NCBI GenBank assembly: GCA_963921795.1
Contig: OY997658.1
Span: forward strand, 50,897,462 to 50,961,461
From: Nannobrachium achirus
Taxonomy: Eukaryota > Chordata > Actinopteri > Myctophiformes > Myctophidae
Direction: 5' to 3'
Length of the DNA stretch: 64,000 bases
The translations under genes were made by a program, and so were the position numbers. Positions 43,150 through 50,936 of the stretch are shown here, one piece after another (positions within the stretch are counted from its first letter, which is position 1; every line of letters starts with the position of its first letter). The notes under the pieces are model-generated. The model was not told where the DNA came from. It saw only the letters and a program-made list of their open reading frames with translations, and did not search any database.

Positions 43150-44098
43150 CGCACGCACGCTCGCTCAGGGACTCATGCACGCACACGCCAACTAATTACA
43201 AATTGCAGAAAGATGTTCGAGGGTAATTGGTCAGCAGCCTGGGGCTGCCTTGGCGTTGGAATTCTTCACAATGGTTTCATATGGGTGGAAAGACGTGCAC
43301 GGAACAGTTCACAAGGATATTCTCCATTTCAGTTCCCGTCCCGATCCCTTTTTGCATGAGATAATAACTAACGTTTTCCATCAGGGTAGCTGCCCAAAAC
43401 TATGACAGTACGATCAAAAGCAGGTACTTTAACTTTACCACGGTTACAGAAGTATTCTGTTTTAACAGCGAGATGGATGTAACAGTTTATACCACGCCAA
43501 CATCTCGACATCGTCGTTTCCAAAAGGAATGCTATTATTTGTAGACCACTTTGTGACATCTGCTGCTGGGGGATGGGTGTTGAGATCAACCTCTGCTCAA
43601 TCTGGCAAGCCATCGTCAAGAAAAGGGACCGCCCACTTGTCCCTTTTCTTTGCGTAGCCATCATTGACTCTTGTCTCGAGAGAATGACCTCTGCTTAACA
43701 CAAGGATTCACAAACTTTGCCATGCCAAGGAAGGACCCCCCCCCCCCAAAATATAATAATAATAATGATTAAATAAAAAATAAAATCCTCCTTCTTTGGA
43801 AAATGAATAGAAAATAAATATGAAGTGTGTGAAAATACTCGAACTTCAAATGAAAAATATCAAAAGTAGCAGATCTACAAGCTTGACACGAGCTTGTAGA
43901 TCTGCTACTTTTGATGCTTCTGTGTGACGCTGTAGTGTGATCAAGTAGGGCATTCGTTTACGAAAATAAGGTTTATACCCGACAGTGACAATATACATAT
44001 ATACATATACCGGTATATACATTATATTATATTTTGAAAACCTGTCACTGGGAGCAAAACAGCCTGGAATATAAAAATCACACCCGTGTGAAGTGGAG

Positions 44099-44172
<74 letters not shown>

Positions 44173-47100
44173 ATCATGTGTACCGATTTTTGTGACATTT
44201 GAAGAAAATATGTAGGAAAAGGAGCAAAAAGTGTGTTTTGGAGAAAATTCAAGATGGCGGAAAATCTATCATGGCGCAAATGGGCGTGGCCTATATGGGG
44301 AGATGCGTCATGACCCAAGGAATCCAGGGAAAAAATATTTTTAATTTTCCGACCTACGGTTCAAGAGTTACAGGCCAAAACGTAAAGTGGGGTGTTATGG
44401 CGCCACCATGCGGCCAAATGACACAATTATTTTTTATTTAATCCTTGAAATCATTATGAACCTCCTCTCCAAGTCTTGAAACTCTAGCCCCTATGGTTTG
44501 CGAGAGACAAATAATTGAATGTGAGTTTTTGCGATTCCCATTATAAGTCAATGGGGAAAATTAATTCACTAATAAATTAATATCAATTAAACTATAGAAC
44601 CTTTCTCTTAGAAAAGTAATAGCCCACGATTCCCGAGTAAGCCGGTCGATTTGACATATGGCGCGAGTGTGTGGTGGCAAAACTGTGGGACTAGTGGCGT
44701 GCCGAAGTTTAGGAAGTTCAGGCTACATACAGACACACAGACAGACCCACACGGCCACGTATAGGGAGCCTGTGCTTCACACAGCTCCAAAAACATGTGA
44801 AACCCATAAATCAGAAAGAGGAACGAGGGTTTGCTACTAACAGCACTGGAAGACATTTCACACTGGCAGGCAGCTGGCCGAGACGTTCTTTACAATGTGA
44901 GAAAATTGTCAAGTACAGTGGGTTTATGGGAGACATAACAAAGAATCAATTAGCGCAGCGGAGACTGACAATGGTGAAGTATCACCTGCAAGACAACACT
45001 AAACAAATTTTGCGATGCACCATATTATTCACACAGCATCCATAAGAGAGCACAATGGCACCCATATGAATATATGGGCAACTGCAGTTTGTCTCCTCAA
45101 AGTGGGTGCCTTGACACAAGTCCAGGGGTGCTAGTTGCACTGTACTTGGTACAAAAAATAATTGTCTCAAGTTTTCTTCCGGACATATCTTATTTGACAT
45201 AAATGTAAGGTACTTTAACGTAAAAATGTCATTCAGGGGTGCCGTGGATGAAAACATTATTGACAGGGGTGACCTGAGCCAAAAAAATGTTTGAGAACCA
45301 CTGCCCTAAACATCAGAATACTGAACTTGTGACCTGGAGGTTGCCAGTATAAAACCATCAAGTTCCCCTTGAACAAGTTTACTGTTGAGCTAAGCACTAG
45401 TGTCCCAAAGCACACTGCTCATTAAGTCAACAGAAGACTATGGTGGGAGGGTGTTGATTACACATGGGGGTGTTAATGCTAAGCATGTGAAAACTTGGAA
45501 CAGCGGAATGCATGCTCAGTGTTTTTTTAAACGTTAAAAATGTTGTTTGTTGTTTTTATACATGCAATGATTGGATGAGAGAAAAACCTGAAAAGAAGAC
45601 AAGAATGCCAAAAAGCATACCAAAGCAGTGCAGACGTCATCCGTAAGAATGATTGTACACAATTAACAAAACACTACTTTTTATTTTGTTATATACGTTA
45701 AGTATTCTGTCCGCCAGGACGCATTCTTAGCATGAAGCTGAATGTGGATCTACTACTCTGTAAGGAACGGTATTTTAGTTTGAAAATGGCTACTGAGTGT
45801 ACTTAAAAAGCCTGGTGTGCACGCTGCAGATTGCAGATCTATATTAGTTCACAATACACTGTGCCAAGACACTTTATGGGCTTGCAGATCGTCTATTTGT
45901 GGGGCACGACAACAGCACGCAACCAAGTATAAAGTAAGTAAGCATTGCAGAGTCATGAGGTCCATAGCGCAGGAGCGTATCTCCTGTTTCTGTAGCGTGA
46001 GGCAGCTTCATGTACAACTACACCCCTTGCACATGACGCTAGTATGTCACAGGGACTTAGCCCCAATCCAACCCTTGAGGCTGAGTGCCAAGCAGGGAGG
46101 CACTGGGTCCCATTTTTCTGAGTCTTTGGTATGACCCGGCCGGGGATCGAACCCAGACCTCCCAGTCTCAGGGCGGACACTCTAACCACAAGGCCACTGA
46201 GCTGGTAAGTAAGTATAAATCACCCTTAAGACTACATACCATGTCAGGTCTATAAGACTACATACCATGTCAGGTCTATAAGACTACATACCATGTCAGG
46301 TCTATAAGACTACATACCATGTCAGGTCTACAAGACTACATACCATGTCAGGTCTACAAGACTACATACCATGGCAGGTCTATAAGACTACATACCATGG
46401 CAGGTCTATAAGACTACATACCATGTCAGGTCTATAAGACTACATACCATGTCAGGTCTATAAGACTACATACCATGTCAGGTCTATAAGACTACATACC
46501 ATGTCAGGTCTATAAGACTACATACCATGTCAGGTCTATAAGACTACATACCATGTCAGGTCTATAAGACTACATACCATGTCAGGTCGAAGCCTGAAGA
46601 CCAGAGGGAGGGAGTAGAGGAGGGCGTTCAGAGTGCTGGCCACCGAGGAAGTCCACGACTGACGAACCTCACGACTCCGCGGGATCCGGTGGATGGTATA
46701 CTAGAAGGAGAGAGAAACACATGATAATAAGGGATCGTAGACATCTGAAACACAATTAATCAACTAGGGCTAAATCACTGACATTGACATGACATTTACA
46801 TGTCTTGGCCTATTCACAAATGAATAGGCTAAAGGGGAGTAAACACCGGCTGCGGACGGCGCGCCTCAAAATAGCCGCCCCCATTATTATTTTCAATGAA
46901 CATACACACACCGGCGGTGTCAGATGCTTTGTTTTGTGTGTAAATGAGCAATAGCTCAAATGCTGCAAAATATGCAGAAACAAGGGGAAAACATGAAGAC
47001 ATTGCCAACAAATATGAACCATCTTGCATCCAATTCCAATTTCACAACTAACTACACCTGAGATCTGAATAAGAAGGATGATAGCGCCATCTGCTGGGTA

Positions 47101-50100
47101 ATGTTAGGCTTTTTTTTACCATCATGTCAAATGATACATTCTCTCTCTCATGCATTTACTTCTGTAGACCCCTTATCATACAACGTAACACTGTTAAGAA
47201 CCAGTATGCGCATGCAGGTCGGCACCAAATGAACCCCACTGCTCATAAGTTACTGGACCATAAAATAACTGGTCAATGCACTCACATGTAAAAAATGCAT
47301 TCCATCCAACTTTCAGATGTTGTTTTTCTCCCAGTGTGGAGGAAGAATGCTTAGGATCGATCTCTCATTCTTGTAATACGTACGGTAATACTTTCTGGTT
47401 TCTGGTGATTGTAAACAATAACAGCGATTCAAAACTGTCCAGTCTTCAAACTCTACCTCCATTCGCCGTAATCAGAATGGAGGGAGCACTGCTCATGATC
47501 ACTGCACAGAGCTTCTATTGCTCGCCCAGCTGCAGTCCATCAAGCCTAATGTATGCGCCGTCTCACGCAGAGAACGGCCGAGAATAGCAGACCTCCAAGC
47601 TCACAACGGTCGCATCCGCGATGCAATGTGACACTAGCCAACACACAAGAGGAGGTTAAATGAACTGAAACCAGCACACCCCAAACACAAAGGGATTGGA
47701 GATCTGTTGGGAATTGATTACATGAAACAGTCACCTGTACATTCAGTCTCAATGTTTGTAAACAAATAATTGGTCTATTGCAGGGGTCTTCAACAGACCA
47801 AGTACATAGTGAAAGGTCAAATTTACTAAGTATCGACGATTTAAGTGGTCTGAAAAAACACATTAACATGAATCCTACATAGACCGATGACAGTGCTGTC
47901 AAACAAGTCGATAAAAATCTTCAACACAATTTTATACAATATGTAGTGGGGATCCCTGCTTTATCTCCCTCTCAGCAAAGGGGTCTTTGGCCTGAAAACG
48001 TTGAAGACCCCTGGTCTATTGAGTCAGAGTCTACCTTCGACTCTGAGTCTGCGTGATCTTTTGAGCTCTCAAAGCTGCAGATCTTGTCCTCGCTCATCTT
48101 GTCGGTGTCTGTGATGACGTAGTGACGAGGGCTGTAGGACGGCGACAGACTCTCCATCAGGCGAAGGATCTCAGTGGTGTGACCCCCTGTAAAGAATACA
48201 CCACAACACTGTTGTTACATTTGGTTTTTTGTTACAGGATATCAACATAATTATGTTCCTCATTCTCTGCCATGGTGATTCTCTGATCTCTTTTCTGAAA
48301 CAAAATGATTAATCAGGGGTTGACACTAAGGTCTCAGAGGCACTTGCCCATCGGGCAAGTACAGGTCATGTTCTACTTGCCCGAAGGTAATGCCCACTTT
48401 CCCGAAAAGTAAATCGTCCATTATAAAATGATAGGCACAATTTTAATTACCGCTCAATTTAACACTTATTTCTTTACTTTCTGGCGCTGTGCGATAAAAT
48501 GTCATACCTCAATACCTCCAAATACCAAATACTATGATTGAATATGTCTATGGTTTCACACTTGTTATTTTATATTTTTGAATGTAGCAACAGTAAAAAC
48601 AGCACATTAGGTAAATAGTGCTCTTATTTTACATTCCACAGACCAGAAGACAGCGCACTGGCCACGTTCAGGTGTTTAGACAGATATCTCGTGTTGTGTT
48701 TAGAGACATTTGTGTCCCCTCTCAAATGAGCACTTGCCCTGTCGGGCAACCTGAAAGCAAACTTCACCTGCCCTGATGTTTTATTTACCTGCCGGGGGCA
48801 GGTGGGCAAGCCTTAGTGTCAATGCCTGGATTAATGTTGCAGCTACTATATTCTCGGGACAGACTGTTGGCTCACAGTGACACACACACTTTTCGAATAC
48901 TTCAGACGCGCCAACTACAGGGGGTACGGTGGCGCAGTGGTTAGCGCTTCGTCTCACAGCTAGAAGGTCCTGGGTTCGATTCCCGCCGGGGGACGCTGTG
49001 GGTTCTGGGGGCGTGTTTCTCCCTCCGCATCATCAGCGCCCACACCCTAGGTGGGGTCGGCGATAGGGCCTTTCTGTGTGGAGTTTGCATGTTCTCCCCG
49101 TGTCTCCTAGGGTTGATACTCTCACAAAAATATGCAGTAATCCTGGTCTCAATAATGCCTCCCCCTGGCCAGCCGGGGCGCCTGATGGAGGGGAAAGGAA
49201 CTGGTTGGAATAACGTGTTCCTTCCACGTGCTACGTCCATCCCGGGGAAATCCCCCCTGTCAGGTGAAAAGAAACAACTTGGACTACTCATGCATTGAAG
49301 GAAGCATGAGGTCAGTCCGTTGTCTCCCCAGGCGCGGCAGAGGGAGAGCAGAGCCAAGGATTACATAGGCAATTGGCACTGGGTGAAAATGGGTTGCAAA
49401 ATCGTGGGATAAAAATTATAAGAAAAAGAAAAAGAAGCGCCAACTGCAGTGGATCATGTCCACCTCCCCCACTTCTGTTTTGTCTTTGCAGTCACGTAAA
49501 CCTGTCCTATTGCGATTGCAAATTAAATTTGCATTATCTAGCTTGCTGCTTAACTGAAATTAAAACAAAAAATATATAAAGACATCTTTAAATATATATA
49601 TTCGTGAATAAATGCTAAACAGGTGGTATTGTTCATATTTCTATTTTTCGTTTTCTACTCCTTTATAGGATGTTTTAGCATGGTACAGTATTGCATATTT
49701 GTCTGATGTTGTCAAATAAATATACAGCATGTGAGACTCTCTTGCCTCAGGGCGACATGTGACTTCGCCCTTTTCTGGCCAGTGATGTATATCAGACCAG
49801 TTACCCATATATGGAGATCCATGTAGTACATCCCTTTTATGCTCATACATGGAGATCCCTGTCTGAACCAGCCGCATAGTTATGGGCTGTCTTCCTCCAT
49901 ATATGGGAAATTGGGCATTCCCATATGAAGTCCTGTTATATGGGCTTAATATCGATGACATCAGGGATCTCCATATATGGGCATAAAAGGGATTTTGTTA
50001 GAATGGTTCCCATGACATCACAACATACAATATATTTTATGCCCATACATGGAGATCCCTATCTGAACCAGCCACACAGATATGGGCCATGTCTTGGCCA

Positions 50101-50580
50101 TCTGGCCAGTGATATATATCAATGACATCAGGGATCTCATATATGGGCATACAAGGGATTCTGGGGAATACCCATATTTGGACTTTTTACTTTTACATAC
50201 TGTGATATCACCTGTGATGTCACAGTGGTGAGTCACTGTCAAAGGGAACCAACCCATAGACTGTAAAAATGTGTACACACACGGCTACACGGACGCGGAC
50301 AAGCTGTGACATTTCGCATGCATGGTAAACAATAAATAGAAATACCACACAACAAATAACAAAGCTAAGATAGTTAGCATTCTGTACATGAGCACTGTGA
50401 CAGTCAGAACTCAGAGAGAGTGTTTACTTTACCTGACCCAGCAACCACCAGCACACACACGGGACCTTTAGCTCCGGGTTTACAGACAGTTTTAACAACA
50501 ATCAGCAACCTCACCAGTAACAATAACAACAATAACAACCCTGTACATGCAATACCTAACAACACTGCTGGCAGAGACAT
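24981..50580 (-). CDS. alg14: alg14, UDP-GlcNAc transferase subunit (complete, four exons)
   Basis: ALG14 is the ER membrane anchor that recruits the catalytic ALG13 to the cytosolic face. Together they add the second GlcNAc to GlcNAc-PP-dolichol in N-glycan precursor synthesis. Exons 50433-50580, 48035-48186, 46578-46700 and 24981-25211 (148+152+123+231 bp) join in frame to 217 codons plus stop; human ALG14 is 216 residues. Visible in order are a Leu-rich membrane anchor (residues 10-30), the Gly-rich VVAGSGGHTTEILRL (about 44-58), SPRHYVITDTD, IHRIPRSREVRQSW, LCNGPGTCVPLCV and the conserved end YVESVCRVETLSLSGKILY to FLGRVV. Intron phases are 1, 0, 0. I chose the ATG at 50580 by length match; an in-frame ATG at 50625 would add 15 residues. 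cnn3 follows on the same strand. Confidence 0.96.
25254..25273. repeat. (AATTC)n pentanucleotide run
   Basis: Four units of aattc next to ttcaaagaacttta; a short retroposon-type tail is possible. Confidence 0.7.
25533..25600. repeat. GATCTACAAG palindrome with GC-rich loop
   Basis: aaaaaatagcagatagacaa and gctcac are paired with gcaagcttgtagatctgcta and ttttt. The loop agcgtgtgccacgct is itself partly palindromic. It lies in a hAT-like repeat that ends aggtttgaggaccactg at 25769. Confidence 0.87.
25829..25876. repeat. GATCTACAAG palindrome, right arm intact
   Basis: gtcgatatacaagcgccacg is paired with ctgcaagcttgtagatctgc and tattttt. It shares the cacgctgcaagcttg loop with the copy 260 bp upstream, so the two are sister copies. 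Confidence 0.75.
26175..26620. mobile_element. Repeat dense in CCATATATGG motifs, copy 1
   Basis: It starts near gggcgacatgcggttgcgcc and ends near gatgtcacagtgatgtgtca. It contains five perfect CCATATATGG (26245, 26268, 26459, 26503, 26562) plus near matches, in both orientations around attcccatatgaagtcctg. The same order recurs at 49745-50235. No ORF. A palindromic MITE is likely but ends and duplication are not clear. Confidence 0.75.
26700..26955. mobile_element. CAGTGGTGGAAA-family hAT fragment
   Basis: caatactgcaatgtagaaaa, attcaaaatgtacttgagg and tctagtggagtataagtaca match other copies in order. Ends are lost. A ctctctccatggagagagag stem and purine-rich sequence follow to 27230. Confidence 0.6.
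27895..28296 (-). repeat. 3' LTR of the minus-strand element (402 bp)
   Basis: Same sequence as 30505-30914 apart from the missing 8 bp. The flanking ATAT at 27891-27894 matches that at 30915-30918. Confidence 0.9.
28297..30504 (-). other. LTR element interior, non-coding
   Basis: No open frame over about 100 codons and no recognisable retroviral or Gypsy protein motif on either strand. Only primer site and polypurine tract are conserved. It could be a deletion derivative or a LARD/TRIM-like element. Confidence 0.75.
30505..30914 (-). repeat. 5' LTR of the minus-strand element (410 bp)
   Basis: On the minus strand it carries a TATA-like ctataaagg (plus-strand cctttatag at 30771) and a poly(A) signal AATAAA (30582-30587), in LTR order. 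It has an 8-bp block ctcttagg near its 3' end that the other LTR lacks. Confidence 0.9.
31416..31640. mobile_element. MITE fragment, gggatatttcacttt type
   Basis: gggatatttcactttcaaaa, then aactccattttaaccacgat and agattcatcaaaaacaccc match the left half of 53473-54110. Confidence 0.6.
31715..32105. mobile_element. CAGTGGTGGAAA-family hAT copy
   Basis: gtacttgactaccgtacttc, aaaacttcagttatttttat and ttgcagtattgacagcgg match the family; ends are worn. The palindrome 31908-31984 is central. Confidence 0.65.
31908..31984. repeat. GATCTACAAG palindrome with inner gcgcatc stem
   Basis: gagatctacaagctcaca and tgtgagcttgtagatct pair perfectly. The loop holds a second stem (gcgcatc/gatgcgc), giving a long hairpin of about 75 nt. 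Confidence 0.9.
32728..32780. repeat. (CA)n microsatellite
   Basis: About 25 CA units after cactcacactca. Confidence 0.96.
33093..33275. mobile_element. CAGTGTTGATTT-family MITE copy
   Basis: agtgttgattttgagtaaaa, gtcatattttagtcatctgc and ggttgcatgctgaaaatagc match copies at 35913 and 40487. The right part is a degenerate ending with atttttcgtcatag. Confidence 0.65.
34437..34690 (+). mobile_element. tRNA-derived SINE
   Basis: gcggcagtggctcaggaggt (A box) and ccagttcgatcccagg (B box) form a tRNA-like head. The tail tgtaaagcgccttggataaa and ggcactatacataagtgc resembles L2-type LINE 3' ends, the usual partner. Confidence 0.85.
35913..36375. mobile_element. CAGTGTTGATTT-family MITE
   Basis: The left end is cagtgttgtttttcacagc; the body agtcattatttagtcaacc and the inverted right half (gtttttattttgttgacgaa) follow. 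The palindrome 36113-36158 is at the turn. Adjacent sequence to about 36470 (gacaggggcacccctg) is another hAT fragment. Confidence 0.75.
36113..36158. repeat. GATCTACAAG palindrome, minimal form
   Basis: gtgctgaaaataaccaatct and acaag are directly joined to tagatctgctattttcagca and c; the CTCAC part is absent. Confidence 0.85.
36518..36557. repeat. GATCTACAAG palindrome, short
   Basis: gagagatctacacgctcaca is followed by aagcttgtagatctgatata; only the inner arms pair. Confidence 0.65.
36670..36960 (+). mobile_element. tRNA-derived SINE
   Basis: agtagctcagtgggtagagc is a clear A-box arm and gggtacgatcccgtgc a B-box arm. A non-tRNA body follows to about 36960. The head resembles a tRNA, but the anticodon arm is not clean, so it is not called as a tRNA gene. 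Confidence 0.75.
36985..37197. mobile_element. TTAA MITE, gaccacccattttcaatat family
   Basis: ttaaaagggagagccaccca and its complement near 37197 (gggtgattcttcattttaa) are the ends. The centre gatgacgtcatc is palindromic, with agtac/gtact flanks. Shares aatcaatcctccagttctag with 52318 and 59013. Confidence 0.78.
37197..37440 (+). pseudogene. L1-like ORF2 C-terminal fragment
   Basis: One frame reads CKAQQADHMFWSCPKLEYYP then FQTDINPNPVCVLFGFTFAS. This matches the zinc-knuckle region of fish L1-type ORF2 proteins (compare SHIFWSCKKIQTFW at 60929). No complete domain; a dead fragment. Confidence 0.75.
37830..38300. other. GC- and CpG-rich segment
   Basis: Unlike its AT-rich surroundings it contains dense CpG (gacgcgggcggctgcacagc, cgccggtgtgg, gccgcgccgctacgctccgc). 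A related segment is at 46840-46930 (ggctgcggacggcgcgcctc, then caccggcggtgtcag), so it is probably a mobile repeat, not a promoter island. Open frames of 130-150 codons here show no known protein. Confidence 0.5.
38540..38670. repeat. Degenerate ttaggg/ttaggc repeat
   Basis: gttagggttaaggttaggca and similar phrases repeat several times; too irregular for a true telomeric tract. Confidence 0.5.
39303..39900. mobile_element. CAGTGGTGGAAA hAT copy split by a TTAA MITE
   Basis: The left part (cagtggtggaaaaagtactt) and right part (gtaaaagtatcaatactgca) are one element interrupted at 39339-39864. Confidence 0.7.
39339..39864. mobile_element. TTAA MITE nested in the hAT copy
   Basis: The ends TTAAAGTTATACTATGTAA and ttacacagtatagctttaa are inverted, with TTAA at both borders (39339-39342 and 39861-39864). 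The interior includes a GC-rich stretch and no transposase. Confidence 0.85.
39915..40110. mobile_element. MITE fragment, gggatatttcacttt type
   Basis: gtgatgaatctatcatggtt and aatgaagtttgaagttaagt match the right half of 53473-54110. Confidence 0.6.
40487..40924. mobile_element. CAGTGTTGATTT-family MITE, near full length
   Basis: Left end cagtgttgatttcatcgac; right end atcaaaatttgctctcaaaa. Both halves carry agacta-type phrases in inverted order around the perfect palindrome 40683-40739. Confidence 0.78.
40683..40739. repeat. GATCTACAAG palindrome, perfect 28-nt arms
   Basis: tgaaaatagcagatctacaa with gctcacaa is matched exactly by its complement across a single central base. It is the best-preserved copy in the window. 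Confidence 0.95.
40940..41790. repeat. ggtggcgctat / gcgccaccatgagg repeat ending in (GGAC)n
   Basis: cggcctcctgatggcgctat-type phrases recur at 40985, 41122 and 41551, and ggcgccaccatgaggctgat at 41057 and 41262. It ends in (ACGG)n at 41693-41738 and tcagccttcggctggtggag. Class not certain; similar phrases occur at 44230-44740. Confidence 0.7.
41693..41738. repeat. (GGAC)n microsatellite
   Basis: About eleven tetranucleotide units, one interrupted (gcac). Confidence 0.95.
41880..42320. other. Pyrimidine/purine-rich stretch
   Basis: ccctccctccctccctc at 41932-41950, then gagaggaggagaggagagg and (CT)n near 42268-42289. No gene seen; strand-biased sequence could adopt triplex DNA, which is inference. 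Confidence 0.5.
43081..43165. repeat. (CA)n / (CGCA)n compound microsatellite
   Basis: CA units pass into cgcacgcacgcacgca and back to CA. Confidence 0.95.
43690..44000. mobile_element. hAT-like repeat with palindrome
   Basis: cacaaactttgccatgccaa and ggaaggacccccccc recall hAT right-end sequences of this window in inverse. The limits are uncertain. Confidence 0.45.
43859..43915. repeat. GATCTACAAG palindrome, perfect 25-nt arms
   Basis: atcaaaagtagcagatctac with aagct pairs exactly with its complement around a 7-nt loop (tgacacg). Confidence 0.95.
44098..44171. repeat. (GT)n microsatellite
   Basis: About 36 GT units. Confidence 0.96.
44230..44740. repeat. Second copy of the gcgccaccatg repeat family
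   Basis: gttatggcgccaccatgcgg, attataagtcaatgggg and the tail acatacagacacacagacag parallel the 40940-41790 element. Confidence 0.55.
45120..45306. mobile_element. hAT-like MITE, caggggtgcc type
   Basis: ccaggggtgctagttgcact to gtttgagaaccactgccc, with internal ttcaggggtgccgtggatga. Same family as 4645-4859. Confidence 0.65.
45826..45900. repeat. GATCTACAAG palindrome, strongly diverged
   Basis: gcagattgcagatctatatt and gggcttgcagatcgtctatt are the decayed arms. Confidence 0.5.
45943..46204 (-). mobile_element. tRNA-derived SINE, minus strand
   Basis: On the minus strand it begins agctcagtggccttgtggtt (A box) and has gtctgggttcgatccccgg (B box). Direct repeats gtaagtaag (45934-45942 and 46205-46213) flank it. 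Confidence 0.85.
46225..46590. repeat. 26-bp tandem array of the alg14 exon 3 donor, 14 sites
   Basis: The motif catac|catg occurs at exactly 26-bp steps from 46235 to 46573. On the minus strand each unit reads GACCTGACATG|GTATGTAGT, the last bases of exon 3 plus its GTATGT donor. The copy at 46573 is the true exon border; 13 lie inside the intron. A few units differ by one base (ggcagg, ctacaag). Confidence 0.95.
46578..46700 (-). CDS. alg14: alg14 exon 3
   Basis: Forty-one codons, from YTIHRIPRSREVRQSWTSSV to FRLRPDM. The acceptor is ccttctag and the donor GTATGT. The last 10 bp or so with the donor form the first unit of the 26-bp array that follows in the intron. Confidence 0.94.
46701..48034. 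other. alg14 intron 2
   Basis: It holds the CpG-rich segment 46840-46930 (as at 37830), a half palindrome at 47583-47610 (gaatagcagacctccaagct) and the hAT MITE 47781-48013. No exon seen elsewhere. Confidence 0.65.
47781..48013. mobile_element. hAT MITE, 233 bp, perfect ends and 8-bp duplication
   Basis: The ends CAGGGGTCTTCAAC and GTTGAAGACCCCTG are exact inverted repeats. GTCTATTG flanks both sides (47773-47780 and 48014-48021). Its edge is 21 bp from the alg14 exon 2 donor. Confidence 0.92.
48035..48186 (-). CDS. alg14: alg14 exon 2
   Basis: It codes GGHTTEILRLMESLSPSYSP, RHYVITDTDKMSEDKICSFE and SSKDHADSESK. The acceptor is ctttacag and the donor GTAGAC. A hAT MITE begins 21 nt into the following intron. 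Confidence 0.94.
48314..48828. mobile_element. 515-bp MITE with gggcaag ends
   Basis: Left caggggttgacactaaggtc and cttgcccatcgggcaag; right gggcaagccttagtgtcaat and gcctg. Flanks share gattaat. hAT-like; related to 3370-3527. In alg14 intron 1. Confidence 0.8.
48921..49436 (+). mobile_element. tRNA-derived SINE, 516 bp, with 13-bp duplication
   Basis: gtggcgcagtggttagcgct (A box) and ctgggttcgattcccgcc (B box) head the element. The body has gtgtggagtttgcatgttct, typical of fish SINEs, and an A-rich tail. Flanks gcgccaactacag (48908-48920) and gcgccaactgcag (49437-49449) differ at one base. Confidence 0.9.
49745..50235. mobile_element. Repeat dense in CCATATATGG motifs, copy 2
   Basis: It begins agggcgacatgtgacttcgc and ends near cacctgtgatgtcacagtgg. 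Perfect CCATATATGG occurs at 49805, 49897 and 49971, with several one-base variants. Part of the unit is repeated in tandem at 50035-50180 (ggagatccctatctgaacca). It lies in alg14 intron 1, about 200 bp from exon 1. Confidence 0.75.
50433..50580 (-). CDS. alg14: alg14 exon 1
   Basis: It codes MSLPAVLLGIACTGLLLLLL and on to VVAGSG, with donor GTAAAG and phase 1. The Leu run is written as TTG/TTA repeats (plus-strand aacaataacaacaataacaa), a microsatellite-like stretch. Confidence 0.93.
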
Positions 50581-50849
50581 GATGATCACTAATATGCTAC
50601 GGAAGTCCGTGAGGATCAAAGGCACAAGCAGTACATTGAAGAAGGAAAGGTTACACAGGACAGGAGAAGACGATTCATTCGAAACTGGTAACAGACTACC
50701 ATTTATTCTTGCATCGTGTTTTTTCTTCTTATACTTTTATATAGTTTCCTACTGTGTTTTATTTGTCTGTCATCCAATGTTATAGGAGTTGTCGATCCTT
50801 TTAGTGGACCTTGTTGTACCAGTGAACTGTTACAGGCTACTGTCATGAA

Positions 50850-50889
50850 ATGAAACTGTACTTGTCCTATGCAAAATTCTAATAAAGTC

Positions 50890-50935
<46 letters not shown>

Positions 50936-50936
50936 C
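50850..50936 (+). mobile_element. Short retroposon end with (AATC)n tail
   Basis: ctgtacttgtcctatgcaaa and attctaataaagtcttcaat precede eleven AATC units (50893-50936). The same unit as at 16236. Confidence 0.75.

Larger units (their letters stand above)
25212..46577. other. alg14 intron 3 (21.4 kb)
   Basis: No further exon was recognised. It contains the LTR element, SINEs, MITEs and the splice-site array listed separately. Stretches 30920-31400, 32110-33090, 33300-34430, 34700-35900, 37450-37830, 42320-43070 and 45310-45820 show nothing I can name beyond occasional A/T or purine runs. Confidence 0.6.

Noticed and set aside
46225..46590. CRISPR array
   Set aside because: Units are contiguous 26-bp tandem copies with no unique spacers, in a vertebrate intron.
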